63,044 bases of DNA from Neocallimastix lanati (nom. inval.) (GCA_016946835.1 JACVTC010000142.1:407501-470544); one strand, 5' to 3'; positions 45,560 to 56,368 are shown, numbered from the stretch's first letter. The notes: generated by a model from the sequence alone, not told the origin. Translations and numbers: made by a program.

Positions 45560-47088
45560 GTTTTAAATAAAAATAGTAATAATTCAAATACTTTAAATAC
45601 TAATGATTTTTCAAATAAATTTATTGCTAATATAATTACAAATATTCCTTTAAATTATTATGAAGCAATAAATTGCAAAGACCACTTAGAATGGGAAAAG
45701 GCAATTAATGTTTAATTAAATAATTTATATAACAATAAAAATAAAAATTTAATTTCAACAAAGTAGGTATTTACTAACAAAATTGGTCCGGACAATAAAG
45801 TTGCCAAAAGAAAGGCTCGTGTAGTGGCTAGAGAATTTAAACAAAGAAAAGGTATCGATTTTGACTTAACCTACTCCCCTACATTAAATATCGATGTATT
45901 AAAATTAATTATTGCGTTAGCTTCAAAATTTAAATGGAATATGATTCAATTAGATATAAAAGCTACATATTTAAATGCACATTTAGATAAGGACATATAT
46001 ACTACTATTCCGCCAGGTGACCCTAATTTTGGAAAAGGATATTGGAAGATGAATAAAGCCTTATATGGACTTAAGCAATCCGGACGTCAATGGAACATTA
46101 CTATCACAAAATTTTTGGTAAACTATGGTTATCATCAACTCATTTCAGAAAAATGTATTTTTATAAGAATAATTAAAAATAAACTATTGGGCATTATTGG
46201 TTTATACGTAGATGATATGGTAATTACTGGTGAAGATAAAGAAATTAAAAGAATAGTTAACATTATTAAAAATAATTTTAAAGTATCAAAAGTTGAACCA
46301 ATTAATTATATTTTAGGTATTAAAATTGATAAAGAAGATAATAAATATTATATTTCTCAAGAAGGTTTTATAGTAAAATTATTAGAAACATTTAATTTAA
46401 AGTACACAAGAAAAACAAATACTCCATGTGTAGAAGATAATACTAAAGGAGAAAACAAAAAACCATTTGACGTAACTATTTATAAAAGTGAAATTGGCTC
46501 TTTAATCTATTTAGCAAAATGTACATGCCCAGATATATCTTTCGCTGTTGGAAAGGCCGCAAGAATCTCTGAAAAACCTACAATAACAGATTGAATAAAG
46601 TTACCTACATACTAAAATATTAAAATATAACTAAAAATTATAAAATATGCTATGATGGTAAAGGCGAAATAATTGGATATACTGATGCAGATTTTGCTGG
46701 AGATATAAATGATAGAAAATCTACATCTGGAAATATTATTTTGATGGGCAATAATCCAATTTGTTGGACAAGTAAAAAACAATCTATTGTTGCTACATCT
46801 ACCGCTGAAGCTGAATACATAAGTACATCTGAATGTATTAAGAAGGTTTTATGGATCAGAAACATATCACAAGAATTATTTAAATTTAAAAACTAAAATA
46901 TTTACAGATAATATTGCAATTAAAACTAATATTGAAAATGATGAGATAAATCCAAAATTAAAACATATAGCAATTAAATATTTCTTTGATAAAGATAATA
47001 TAGAAAAAGGAAAAATAAAACTAGAATATATAGATACTAAAAATATGTTAGCAGACGTTTTAACAAAAGATGTTAAAATTAAGATATA
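45560..47088 (+). pseudogene. Copia-type RT and RNase H of the chimeric element
   Basis: Fragments PLNYYEAINCKDHLEWEKAI and KIGPDNKVAKRKARVVAREF start the RT. The 45,824-46,594 stretch is intact through QLDIKATYLNAHLDKDIY, ALYGLKQSGRQW and the active site LYVDDMVIT. After a frameshift RNase H reads GYTDADFAGDINDRKSTSGN, ATSTAEAEYISTSE and, after another, KLKHIAIKYFFD, ending at 47,088 (VLTKDVKIKI-stop). The short catalytic core is well kept while the periphery has decayed. Confidence 0.88.
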
Positions 47089-48369
47089 AAATAGTTTTAT
47101 GATTAATAACGTTACTAGGTTAATATGTTGAATTATATATCAATAATCCAACAATAATTAATTAATAATAATATAAAAATAATATAAGATAAATAGTTAA
47201 GTTATTTAAACACTTAATATCTAAGAATATTTTAAATAATAATTTCTTTGAAGGATTTATGAAAATATTTATTTATTGAATTATTAGTATATAATTATTG
47301 TAAATACAATAACCTTACAAAGAACATAAAAGATAGATTTTTACATCTTTCTTTTATACTTTGTAAGTTACATAATAATAGTATTTAATTATAAGATAAT
47401 AATAATATAGTAAAATGAATATTAATAAAATATTAAAATAATAACAATATCGATATGTTTAAAATATTTAATATAATTAAATAAATTTAATTTGTATAAT
47501 TAATTTGAATAATTAAAAATAGTAATTAATATATATGATATAAACATATATATAAACATAATATAAATAAATACATGTGACGTCATATGTAAATAATTGA
47601 AATTATTAATATAAATCTTATTTATTAATATTTTCAGAATTATTAGGCCTAAGATAATTCTTTAAATACTAAATAAGAGTTTATATTAATTATTAATTAA
47701 ATGTATATTGAAATGTGAATAACTGAAATTGAGATTTCAATTCAGTTATAATTTCAACAAAAGATAAAAATGGTCCTTTTATGACAAATTTCGCAAACTG
47801 TAACGAAATCTTCAGTTAGTAAAATTAGAACTTTGGTTCAATGGTTAGTTACATTGACCATGACCAATACTTCATGGGTTCGACTCACACCTCAACCCAT
47901 TTTGTATAAATAATTATTTTATTAATTATTTTATTAATTATTAATAATATCTTCTTGAATATTCTTTCTGTATGAATTATAGAAAGTTAAAGAATATTTC
48001 GGTTCGTAATTCAACCGAAATGAATTTAGAAATTCTTATTATATAAATTATTTTATTTTTTTTTGATAAGATTCATTTTCATCAATTAAAATCTATATTC
48101 TAGAAACTTTACATTATTAATTATTACAAACATATTTCTAAATATTTCTTTAAAATTATTTTTACATGTTAAAATTGTTTTTCCGTTAAAAGTATAAATA
48201 GTGCGAACTTCACGAATGAAAATATTTTTCTTCGTGCTTTTATTAATAATAATTAACGTATAAGTAATTCGAAATATTACCTTGTTGATTAATATTAATA
48301 ATTATTTTAAATTTTATAATTAATAAAAAAATATTTTTTTAATAAAACGAATTATTTATACAGATAGTG
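47089..48369. other. 3' flank of the chimeric element, possible LTR
   Basis: A TGTTGAATTATAT start at about 47,125 could open a 3' LTR, but no matching 5' copy was recognised left of 38,512, so it is not called. A short palindrome TTCGGTTCGTAATTCAACCGAA lies at about 47,999-48,020 and a TATA-like AGTATAAATAG at about 48,190. The 47,590-47,705 stretch is the inverted partner of 38,016-38,125. Confidence 0.35.
47826..47904 (+). other. tRNA-like relic (SINE-head-like)
   Basis: TGGTTCAATGG resembles a pol III A box and GGTTCGACTCA a B box (one mismatch at the end), about 45 bases apart as in a tRNA with a normal anticodon arm. ATTG/CAAT can form a short anticodon stem around a CAT. T-stem pairing is only three of five and position 33 is not T, so it is not a functional tRNA-Met. 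Its head resembles the SINE-like copy at 28.1 kb. Confidence 0.4.
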
Positions 48370-48936
48370 TAAACCTATTGAGTTTTCTCCTTTCTGTGTT
48401 TCTATTCCACGTTCCGCCGTTACAATAGAAGCACCTCCGTTACAATAAAAGCACCAGCTAATCCAAGCCCTCAATACCTTTACGCTATCCCGCAGACATT
48501 CTACTATACTTTTAGGAATTCTACCTTCTCAATATCTTTTGGCAATCGTTGGGTTTCTACTTTTACTATTCTACTATTAAAGAACGAATACCTACTCTTC
48601 CGGTTCTCTCTATCTTAGTCTAATAATCTTTTAATAAATCTTCTTATCTACTATCTCTTTAACACCGGACTTCTATATCTTTTAATCTCGGATTTTATCT
48701 CCTCCCAGACGAATAATTACTGCCTATTGATTCCTATTCAAATTATCACCTTGTCTGTTTTGAGTTACCTTCATTATTATATAATTCAATCCTTTGAATC
48801 TATTATATTACCGGATAATCCTAATCCTATGGTTGTTGAAATTAATTCTTATAACAAAAATTCTTGTACTACCCGATCAAATAATTCAATTTAAATTTGT
48901 ACTACCCAATTAAGATAAAACTTGCATTACCTTAAC

Positions 48937-48940
<4 letters not shown>
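48370..48940 (+). other. Pyrimidine-rich, strand-asymmetric segment
   Basis: Unlike the neighbours, the plus strand is dominated by C and T, with many CTACT, TTCC and TACC motifs and far more C than G. One frame from 48,378 to about 48,892 has a single internal stop (TAG near 48,608), for example KAPANPSPQYLYAIPQTF and PDNPNPMVVEINSYNKNS. It may be decayed coding sequence or a structured retroelement leader; no family is recognised. Confidence 0.3.
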
Positions 48941-48973
<33 letters not shown>

Positions 48974-49033
48974 TAGATAATATTAAATTAATCTTGTATT
49001 ACCTTAACCCTTTAAATTAATTCTAATATTTAC

Positions 49034-49137
49034 TGTGAAATAATAAATACATTTAATATTAAAAAATAAATAATATGTAGTACAAATATCAATGTAAAAT
49101 GTATTTATTTAGTAATTATTAATATTTTATTATAAAC

Positions 49138-49199
<62 letters not shown>

Positions 49200-49384
49200 T
49201 CTTTTCTAGATTTAATTGATTTTTGAAGTTTTATATAAAAAATTTACATTGTTTAATGTAGATATATTATTTTAATATTTATTAATAAAATTATTATTTC
49301 ATAAACCCAATTGTTTAATTGAGTTTTGTACGTTCGAGTGTTTGTTTTCTTTATTTTTATATATTAATAAATTAAATTTTAACA
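49034..49384 (+). repeat. Extra LTR copy in the duplicated unit
   Basis: Identical to the 5' LTR at 49,544 except for a poly(A) tract of about 54 instead of about 40. TGT...ACA ends. It is followed by leader, not by gag, so it belongs to the tandem duplication. Confidence 0.88.
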
Positions 49385-49543
49385 GATTAAGAGTCTCATT
49401 GACTCATTATAATTTTACTTCGTTGAAAAATCATTCAATTTCAATTTTTAAATAAGTAAATAAAAAAAAAAAAAAAAAATTTTTAGATAATATTAAATTA
49501 ATCTTGTATTACCTTAACCCTTTAAATTAATTCTAATATTTAC

Positions 49544-49647
49544 TGTGAAATAATAAATACATTTAATATTAAAAAATAAATAATATGTAGTACAAATATC
49601 AATGTAAAATGTATTTATTTAGTAATTATTAATATTTTATTATAAAC

Positions 49648-49695
<48 letters not shown>

Positions 49696-49880
49696 TCTTT
49701 TCTAGATTTAATTGATTTTTGAAGTTTTATATAAAAAATTTACATTGTTTAATGTAGATATATTATTTTAATATTTATTAATAAAATTATTATTTCATAA
49801 ACCCAATTGTTTAATTGAGTTTTGTACGTTCGAGTGTTTGTTTTCTTTATTTTTATATATTAATAAATTAAATTTTAACA
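49544..49880 (+). repeat. 5' LTR of the young copia element
   Basis: TGTGAAATAATAAATACATT to ATTAAATTTTAACA. It contains an A-run of about 40 in its middle, followed by TTTTTCTTTTCTAG. Confidence 0.92.
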
Positions 49881-49996
49881 GATTAAGAGTCTCATTGACT
49901 CATTATAATTTTACTTCGTTGAAAAATCATTCAATTTCAATTTTTAAATAAGTAAATAAAAAAAAAAAAAAAAAATTAAAATATTTAAAATTCAAA

Positions 49997-51022
49997 ATGA
50001 GTAAAAATACTTTAAAACGATCAACAGAAAATGCTACTTCTAGTACCATTACTACTATGGATAACAATATTCCTCAAATCAAAAGATTTGATCCCTCTGT
50101 CCTAATAGGAAAAGTTATATATGAATTAGACAGTAATAACATCATAACCTGGCAACTATTCATGAGAGGTATCTTACAATACTATGATCTCGAAGAATGG
50201 GTCGATATAGATCATACTCCAAAAGTTCCCATAGTTAATGGAACAGAAAGTATAAATGATTTAATTGCACCATATGAGTACAAAATGAAATATGGAGAAT
50301 CAGTGACAAAAGAGGATTTAAAAACAGATGCCAGTTTAAAAAGTTTAATAAGAAGCACGTTGGGACCAAAAACACAACAAGATATTCAAGATCCATCTCT
50401 TACAGGTTATCAAATTTGGCAAACGTTACAACAAATTCATATTGGAGATGATGTAACAAGGAGAAATCAACTAATCGATGAAACTAATGCCTTAAGATAC
50501 AACCCCAAAACAAGCTTTTCAAGATTTTTAACAAAATTAAGTAAGAATATTAATATGATAGAATATATGAATGTTGTAGTTACAGATGAGGAAAAGAAAT
50601 TACTATTATTTAACTCTTTACCAGAAGAATATCAAAGCGTAAATATTTTTGATCAAAAAGACTGGAAAAGCTGTAAAGAATATACATTAGGGCTTGTAGA
50701 ACGACTCAAGAAAGTCGAAGAAAGGAAAAAAGGAAAGATGATAGGAATACAACATGTATTCAGCACTACGACCCAAAGCCAAGGAAAAGGAAAAGGAGTA
50801 AATCAAGACTTTAGAAGATATCCAAAAAGAAATTATGAGAAAGGTAATGGAGAAGGTAGAAAAACTAATTCTAATATTGAATGTTTCTTTTGCCACAGAT
50901 TTGGTCATTTTGAAAGAGATTGCAAGATTAAAAGGAAGATGTCACAAGAATTCGCCAAGAAACAAGGGAGGCAAGGTAAACAAAAAACAGGCCAATATGA
51001 CAATAACAGAAACAGACAATGA
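49997..51022 (+). CDS. Copia-type Gag (intact, 341 aa)
   Basis: Intact frame from the first ATG after the leader (MSKNTLKRSTENATSSTITT). The body resembles UBN2-type copia Gag: IITWQLFMRGILQYYDLEEW, YQIWQTLQQIH, NALRYNPKTSFSRFLTKLSK, LFNSLPEEYQ. A zinc knuckle CFFCHRFGHFERDC (CX2CX4HX4C, about residues 296-309) binds RNA. It forms the virus-like particle core. It overlaps the next frame, which lies at +1, from 50,835 to 51,022. The sequence GGG AGG C at 50,966-50,972 is a candidate shift site, because the slow AGG-C half is the same as in Ty1. Confidence 0.93.
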   Translation: MSKNTLKRSTENATSSTITTMDNNIPQIKRFDPSVLIGKVIYELDSNNIITWQLFMRGILQYYDLEEWVDIDHTPKVPIVNGTESINDLIAPYEYKMKYGESVTKEDLKTDASLKSLIRSTLGPKTQQDIQDPSLTGYQIWQTLQQIHIGDDVTRRNQLIDETNALRYNPKTSFSRFLTKLSKNINMIEYMNVVVTDEEKKLLLFNSLPEEYQSVNIFDQKDWKSCKEYTLGLVERLKKVEERKKGKMIGIQHVFSTTTQSQGKGKGVNQDFRRYPKRNYEKGNGEGRKTNSNIECFFCHRFGHFERDCKIKRKMSQEFAKKQGRQGKQKTGQYDNNRNRQ

Positions 51023-53738
51023 TAAATTAAATCTTAATGATTTATTTGTTCTGGATTATAACACTTCTTTTGAAAATCCATGTAGTGGCAATACAAAACA
51101 ATGCAATAATGTATTTAATAATAACGTAACTAAAAATCATGTAGAATGTAGTTGGTGGACTCTAGATTCAGGTGCATCTAATCATATGACTCAAAACAAA
51201 AATATACTAATGAATGAAGAGGAACACGTGGAAGAAATAAATTATGCAAATGGGAATACAACCAACTCAACACACATTGGAGAGATACAAGGAAATATGA
51301 ACAAAGAATTATTAAAGCTAAAGGAAGTATTATATGTTCCGGATATTAAAAGAAATTTAATTTCGATTAGTAAACTAGCAAGGGATGAATATGTAATAGT
51401 TTTTATAAAGGAATACGATGACGTATATGCGTATATCCTAGATAAGTATTTTAATACAATTTCAAAAATTAAAGCTAGTGATAATGATGTTTTTGAAGTA
51501 TGTATTAAAAGTAGTAATATACTATGCAATAACGTCAACACTAAAGGTAATGATATTCTATGGCATCGAAGAATTGGGCACCTGACCTATGGAAACAAAA
51601 TAGATAAATGTGAGATCTGTATGCAAGCAAAAATGAAGAATGAACCATATGGTAAAGCACAAAATAATTCGCGAAAAATTCTTGAATTAGTGCATATAGA
51701 TCTTGTTGGACCGGCACCACCATCAATTTATGGCAACTGTTATTTCGTGACTATTTTAGATGATTATAGTAGATATGGTTGGGTCCTTACAGTAAAGAAG
51801 AAGTCGGAAGTATACCAAGTATTTGAAACATGGTATATCAAAATTAAAAATAAAACAAATTCAAATATAATATATTTAAGAAGTGATAATGGAACAGAAT
51901 TCACTTCAAATAATTTTAAAGAAATATGCAACAAATACGGAATCACGCAACAATTCACTGTACCAGGAAATCCTCAGCAAAACGGTAGAGCAGAAAGACT
52001 AAACGGAGTACTTATCCAAATTGCTACCGCAATGTTAATAGATAGTCAATTATGTAGAAGATTTTGGGAAGATGCTTTAAAGACAGCTAATTATGTGCAT
52101 AATAGGGTGCCGCATCATGGAAATAATAACAAAATCCCATTCGAAGTATTCTACGAAAAGAAAGTTGACAATAGTAAATTACATGTATTTGGCTGTAAAG
52201 TTTACTATTATGAAGTAAATCCAGAAAAATTTAGGAGTAATTCAAGAAAAGGAATTTTTCTGGGATATGACGAAGACTCAACAGGGTACAGAATATTCGA
52301 TATTGATAAAATGAAAATATATGTGAAACGTGTGGTAGAATTTCTTGAAGACCAGCCAGGTAACTTTAACTTTGATTATGTATCTGAAACAAGGAGATAT
52401 GAAAATGAAGAAACCGAAACGCAAGATGAAGACACATTAATGAAAAACTTAGAAGAAAGAAATTACTACAACAGAAATGACATAATTAATATTATTCAAG
52501 AAAATAAAGAAATAGAAGAAGATCCTCAAGAAGAGAACAATGAAGAGAACAGGAGTCAAAGAGATAATAACAATGAACGAACAGTAAAAGAAGATATTGT
52601 CAATTTAGACATGCAAGATATTCCAAATAATTCAAAAAATGATATCAATAAAGATAAAGAAGAAGAAAATCTTTCATTAAGTCAAAAAGAAAAAGAACAT
52701 CTTGAGAATAAATTTAAATTAATAGAAGAGAAACTTGAGAACATAAACACGTTGATAAAGCACGGTAATACAAAAACGAATACGCTTTCATTAGGTGAAG
52801 CAAAACAGAAAGAAAAATTAGAAGAAAGTTCAACAAGTAAACAGAACTATAACGAAGAAAACAATATTAAAAACAATATAAATATTATTAATGAAAGGAA
52901 TAAATTAATCAATAATAATAGTGAAGTTATTCTAAATAGAAATGTTAACGAAGATATTTATTTCAATAAAGGTAAGGGAGAAAGTATTAACGGCGAAAAA
53001 GTATCTATTATAAATAAAAACAAAGATAAAGGTAAAGAGATATTGGAATTAGATGACTATGATAAAGAAGAAATTACCATTATAAACAAAAATAATGAAA
53101 ATGACGCGTTTAATTTAAAAGAAAACATTATAATTGAAGATAATTCAAATAAAAATATTTTAATTGAAAATAATTTAAATAAAAATTTAGTTGAAAATAC
53201 TTCAAATAATAATAATTCAACTGAAAACAATTTGAGTAAAAATAATTTGAGTGAAAATAATTTGAGTGAAAATAATTTGATTGAAAATAATTTGAGTGAA
53301 AATAATTTGATTGAAAATAATTTGAGTGAAAATAATCCCAATGAAGAGTGTTCTCATTTAGATGTAAACAAAGAAATTTTTGAAAATAACAATAAACAAA
53401 TTGTTAAAAATATTATTCCAAATAATAATAATAATAATAATAATAGTAGTAATAATAATAATAATAATAATAATAAAGAAATTAGTCAAAAAATTAATTT
53501 AGAAATTAATCCAAATAAAGTTAATGCCGAAAATCATTCAAGCAATTCAAAATTAAAAAATAAGAATTCAAGGGAAATAAAAATAAAAACAAATAATACG
53601 AAAAATAATACAAACCTAATGAATCAAATATATCCTGAAAACAAAATAATTGAAAACAAAAATCCTGAAAATCCTGACAAAAATCCTGTAAAGTTTGATA
53701 AAAATCCTAAAAAAAAATCATGTAGAAGTTATAAATAA
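50966..53738 (+). CDS. Copia-type protease-integrase polyprotein segment
   Basis: Open frame +1 to gag. Protease WTLDSGASNHMTQNK carries the D-S-G-A triad. Integrase has the zinc part WHRRIGHL...CEICMQAK and the D-D-E core: VHIDLVGPAPPS, YLRSDNGTEFTSN and NPQQNGRAERLNGVL. The conserved LHVFGCKVYYYEV and KGIFLGYDEDS blocks follow. The C-terminal linker is Asn-rich with a 15-base repeat coding ENNLS/ENNLI (about 53,218-53,335). It ends at 53,738 just after a run of nine A at about 53,708-53,716; the RT frame continues at +1, so a one-base change in that run, or a slip there, separates it from RT. Confidence 0.9.
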
Positions 53739-55692
53739 ATATAAAATTAATATAAAAAATAATTATTCAGAAAATAATCAAAAATCTAATTTACATTTAA
53801 CTTTTAAAAATAAAGACAATAAAAAATTTTCAAAAGATAAAAATTTATTAAAATCGTATAAATTAAAAAATAATTTAATTAATTCAAAAAATAAAATTAA
53901 TGAATCAAAAATGGACAATAATAAAAATTTTGAGAAGTTTAAAATAATTAATAATGATTCGCTAAATTTTAATAAAAATAAAAGTAGAGAATATGAAACA
54001 ATAATGCATAAAGGAAAAAGAAAGGTTAAAAGTTTAAATAAAAATGCTAATGTAAATACAAATGTAGAGGAAAATGTGGAAGGAATTAACGTAAGTGACT
54101 ATAGAGGAGAAATACAAGAGAACAGTAATAAGAGAAAAAGGGAATGTTTAACGACAATTAACCAAATCAGAGAACCAAATTCATATATGGAAATCTTCAA
54201 AAGAAAAGACAAAGAAAAATGGATAAGTGCTATAGAAAACGAATTAAATAATATGAAAGAAAGGAAAGTATTTAAAAAGATTGAAAAGGTTCCTGAAGGC
54301 GCTAATATAATCGATTCCAGGTGGGTTTTCAAAATTAAAAGAGATAGTGAAGGAAAAATCGATAAATATAAAGCAAGGCTAGTAGCAAGAGGCTATACCC
54401 AGGAATATGGAGAAGATTATAAAGAAACTTTTTCACCAACACTAAAGCAGGATTCATTAAGAATAATAATATCTATTGCTGCAGAAAACAATTTTAACAT
54501 TCACCAAATGGATATAAAGGCAGCTTATCTATATGCCGATTTGAAGGAAGACATTTTTATGAAGATACCTGAAGGAGATCCAAATTTTGGAAAAGGATAT
54601 TTTAAGTTACAAAAGGCTTTATATGGACTAAAACAGGCTGCAAGAGAATGGAATAATAATATTAGTACTACTTTAAAACATTTGGGATTCTATGAATTAG
54701 TCAGTGAACCGTGTATTTTTATTAAGAAAAAAGATAATAAACTCGTGTGTGTTATAGGAGTATACGTAGATGATTTATTAATTACAGGTAAAGATGATGA
54801 AATTAATAAAACAGTAAGACTAATTAAAGAAAAATACTCTGTAACTGATATTGGTAAAGCAAATTTTATTATAGGTATAAAAATAGAAAGGATTCCTAAT
54901 GGTTACCTTTTACATCAAGAAAGATATTTGGAAGACATACTCGAAAAATTTGGACTAAAAGATTGTAAAGAAATAGGAACTACCGAACCAAGTTTATCTG
55001 ATAAAGAAGATGATGAAGAATTATTTGATCCAACAACGTATAGGTCCGCCGTAGGAAGTTTAATATATTTGGCTATCTGTACAAGACCAGATATTATGTT
55101 TTCTGTGAATAGAGTAGCTCAACATTGCAAAGAACCAAAGGTAAAAGATTGGAAAAACGTAATACAAATATTCAGATATTTAAAAGGAGCAAAATATTAC
55201 GGTATTTTATTTAATGGAGAAAAATGTCTAAAAACGTATGTCGATTCAGATTATGCTAATGATAAAGAAACGAGAAGGTCTACGACAGGTTTTATCTATT
55301 TTATGGGTTCAGGTCCAACTAGTTGGTACTCAAAGCTTCAAAAGTGTGTAGCTACCTCCACCGCAGAAGCCGAATATTATGGACTATGTGAATGTGCGAA
55401 ACAAGCTTTATGGTATAGAAACATTTTAGGAGAAATAAAGGATCAAAGAGAATGCATAAAAATTTACATTGACAATCAAGCAGCAATATATAACGCTGAA
55501 AATAATACAATAAACCCAAGATCAAAACACATTGACATTAAATATCATAAAATCAGAGAATTAATAAAGCAAAAAAAAGTAGAACTTGAATACATAGAAT
55601 CAAAGAATAATAAAGCAGATGGTCTGACGAAATTTTTAAATAAATATAAAATGCAAAATTTTAGAAATAGTTTATTATACAAATATAAATAA
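53695..55692 (+). CDS. Copia-type reverse transcriptase-RNase H segment
   Basis: Open frame to the TAA at 55,692. The RT begins near PNSYMEIFKRKDKEKWISAI, then DSRWVFKIKRD, KARLVARGYTQ, QMDIKAAYLYADLKEDIFMK, LYGLKQAAREW and the active site VYVDDLLITGK. RNase H shows TYVDSDYANDKETRRSTTGF, ATSTAEAEYYGL, NQAAIYNAEN and SKHIDIKYHKIREL, ending KADGLTKFLNK. All catalytic residues expected are present. The 5' overlap with the previous frame is only 44 bases. Confidence 0.92.
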   Translation: MIKILKKNHVEVINKYKINIKNNYSENNQKSNLHLTFKNKDNKKFSKDKNLLKSYKLKNNLINSKNKINESKMDNNKNFEKFKIINNDSLNFNKNKSREYETIMHKGKRKVKSLNKNANVNTNVEENVEGINVSDYRGEIQENSNKRKRECLTTINQIREPNSYMEIFKRKDKEKWISAIENELNNMKERKVFKKIEKVPEGANIIDSRWVFKIKRDSEGKIDKYKARLVARGYTQEYGEDYKETFSPTLKQDSLRIIISIAAENNFNIHQMDIKAAYLYADLKEDIFMKIPEGDPNFGKGYFKLQKALYGLKQAAREWNNNISTTLKHLGFYELVSEPCIFIKKKDNKLVCVIGVYVDDLLITGKDDEINKTVRLIKEKYSVTDIGKANFIIGIKIERIPNGYLLHQERYLEDILEKFGLKDCKEIGTTEPSLSDKEDDEELFDPTTYRSAVGSLIYLAICTRPDIMFSVNRVAQHCKEPKVKDWKNVIQIFRYLKGAKYYGILFNGEKCLKTYVDSDYANDKETRRSTTGFIYFMGSGPTSWYSKLQKCVATSTAEAEYYGLCECAKQALWYRNILGEIKDQRECIKIYIDNQAAIYNAENNTINPRSKHIDIKYHKIRELIKQKKVELEYIESKNNKADGLTKFLNKYKMQNFRNSLLYKYK

Positions 55693-55704
55693 AAATTAAT
55701 AATT

Positions 55705-55712
55705 AGGGGGAA
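55705..55712 (+). promoter_or_regulatory. Polypurine tract
   Basis: AGGGGGAA ends exactly at the 3' LTR start, where plus-strand DNA synthesis is primed. It is the only G-run nearby. Confidence 0.85.
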
Positions 55713-56019
55713 TGTGAAATAATAAATACATTTAATATTAAAAAATAAATAATATGTAGTACAAATATCAATGTAAAATGTATTTATTTAGTAATTATTA
55801 ATATTTTATTATAAACCAAAAAAAAAAAAATTTTTCTTTTCTAGATTTAATTGATTTTTGAAGTTTTATATAAAAAATTTACATTGTTTAATGTAGATAT
55901 ATTATTTTAATATTTATTAATAAAATTATTATTTCATAAACCCAATTGTTTAATTGAGTTTTGTACGTTCGAGTGTTTGTTTTCTTTATTTTTATATATT
56001 AATAAATTAAATTTTAACA
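55713..56019 (+). repeat. 3' LTR of the young copia element
   Basis: Same as the 5' LTR but with an A-run of only 13. It is followed directly by the target repeat TTTAC. Confidence 0.92.
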
Positions 56020-56024
56020 TTTAC

Positions 56025-56143
56025 CAACAAAATTAATTTATAATTAGATAAATAATATTAAATTAATTTAGTAAGAAAAATTTTTAATTTTTAGATAAAT
56101 ATTTTAGATTAATTTAGTAAATAAATCAATTAGTTTTAGATAA

Positions 56144-56194
<51 letters not shown>

Positions 56195-56368
56195 TTCATT
56201 TAATTTATCACAAAAATAATAATTTTTTAAATTAGCTTAGTATAAAAAAAAAAAAAAAAAAATAATAATATTAATAATTATAATAATAATTTTTTATTTT
56301 TAATTATTTTAATAAATTACTTGCTTGAAATAATAGCAAGAAAAACCTGTTCAATTTTATTTTTTTAT
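56025..56368. other. Spacer between copia 3' LTR and gypsy pol end
   Basis: Contains diverged TTTAGATAAATA blocks and poly(A) runs (about 44 at 56,147-56,190). The gypsy 3' LTR expected here was not found; the sequence does not match the LTR at the right edge. Confidence 0.55.

Larger units (their letters stand above)
48970..49975 (+). repeat. Tandem duplication of 5' flank, LTR and leader (unit about 510 bp)
   Basis: The unit 48,970-49,479 recurs at 49,480-49,975. Each copy holds a 64-base flank, the target site TTTAC, the copia LTR and about 90 bases of leader, and each is bordered by poly(A) runs. Apart from A-run length the copies look identical. Crossing-over between poly(A) tracts explains it; because the flank is included, it is not a second insertion. 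Confidence 0.88.
49544..56019 (+). mobile_element. Full-length young Ty1/copia retrotransposon
   Basis: 5' LTR 49,544-49,880 and 3' LTR 55,713-56,019 are identical except for one internal A-run. TSD TTTAC lies at 49,539-49,543 and 56,020-56,024. The internal region carries gag, protease-integrase and RT-RNase H in three overlapping frames and a polypurine tract. Gene order protease, integrase, RT, RNase H defines Ty1/copia. No TGG-type primer-binding site follows the 5' LTR (it continues GATTAAGAGTCTCATTGAC), so priming by an internal tRNA fragment, as in copia and Ty5, is possible. Confidence 0.93.

Noticed and set aside
47125-48369. 3' LTR of the chimeric element starting TGTTGAATTATAT
   Set aside because: No matching 5' copy found by eye upstream of 38,512; kept only as a possibility.
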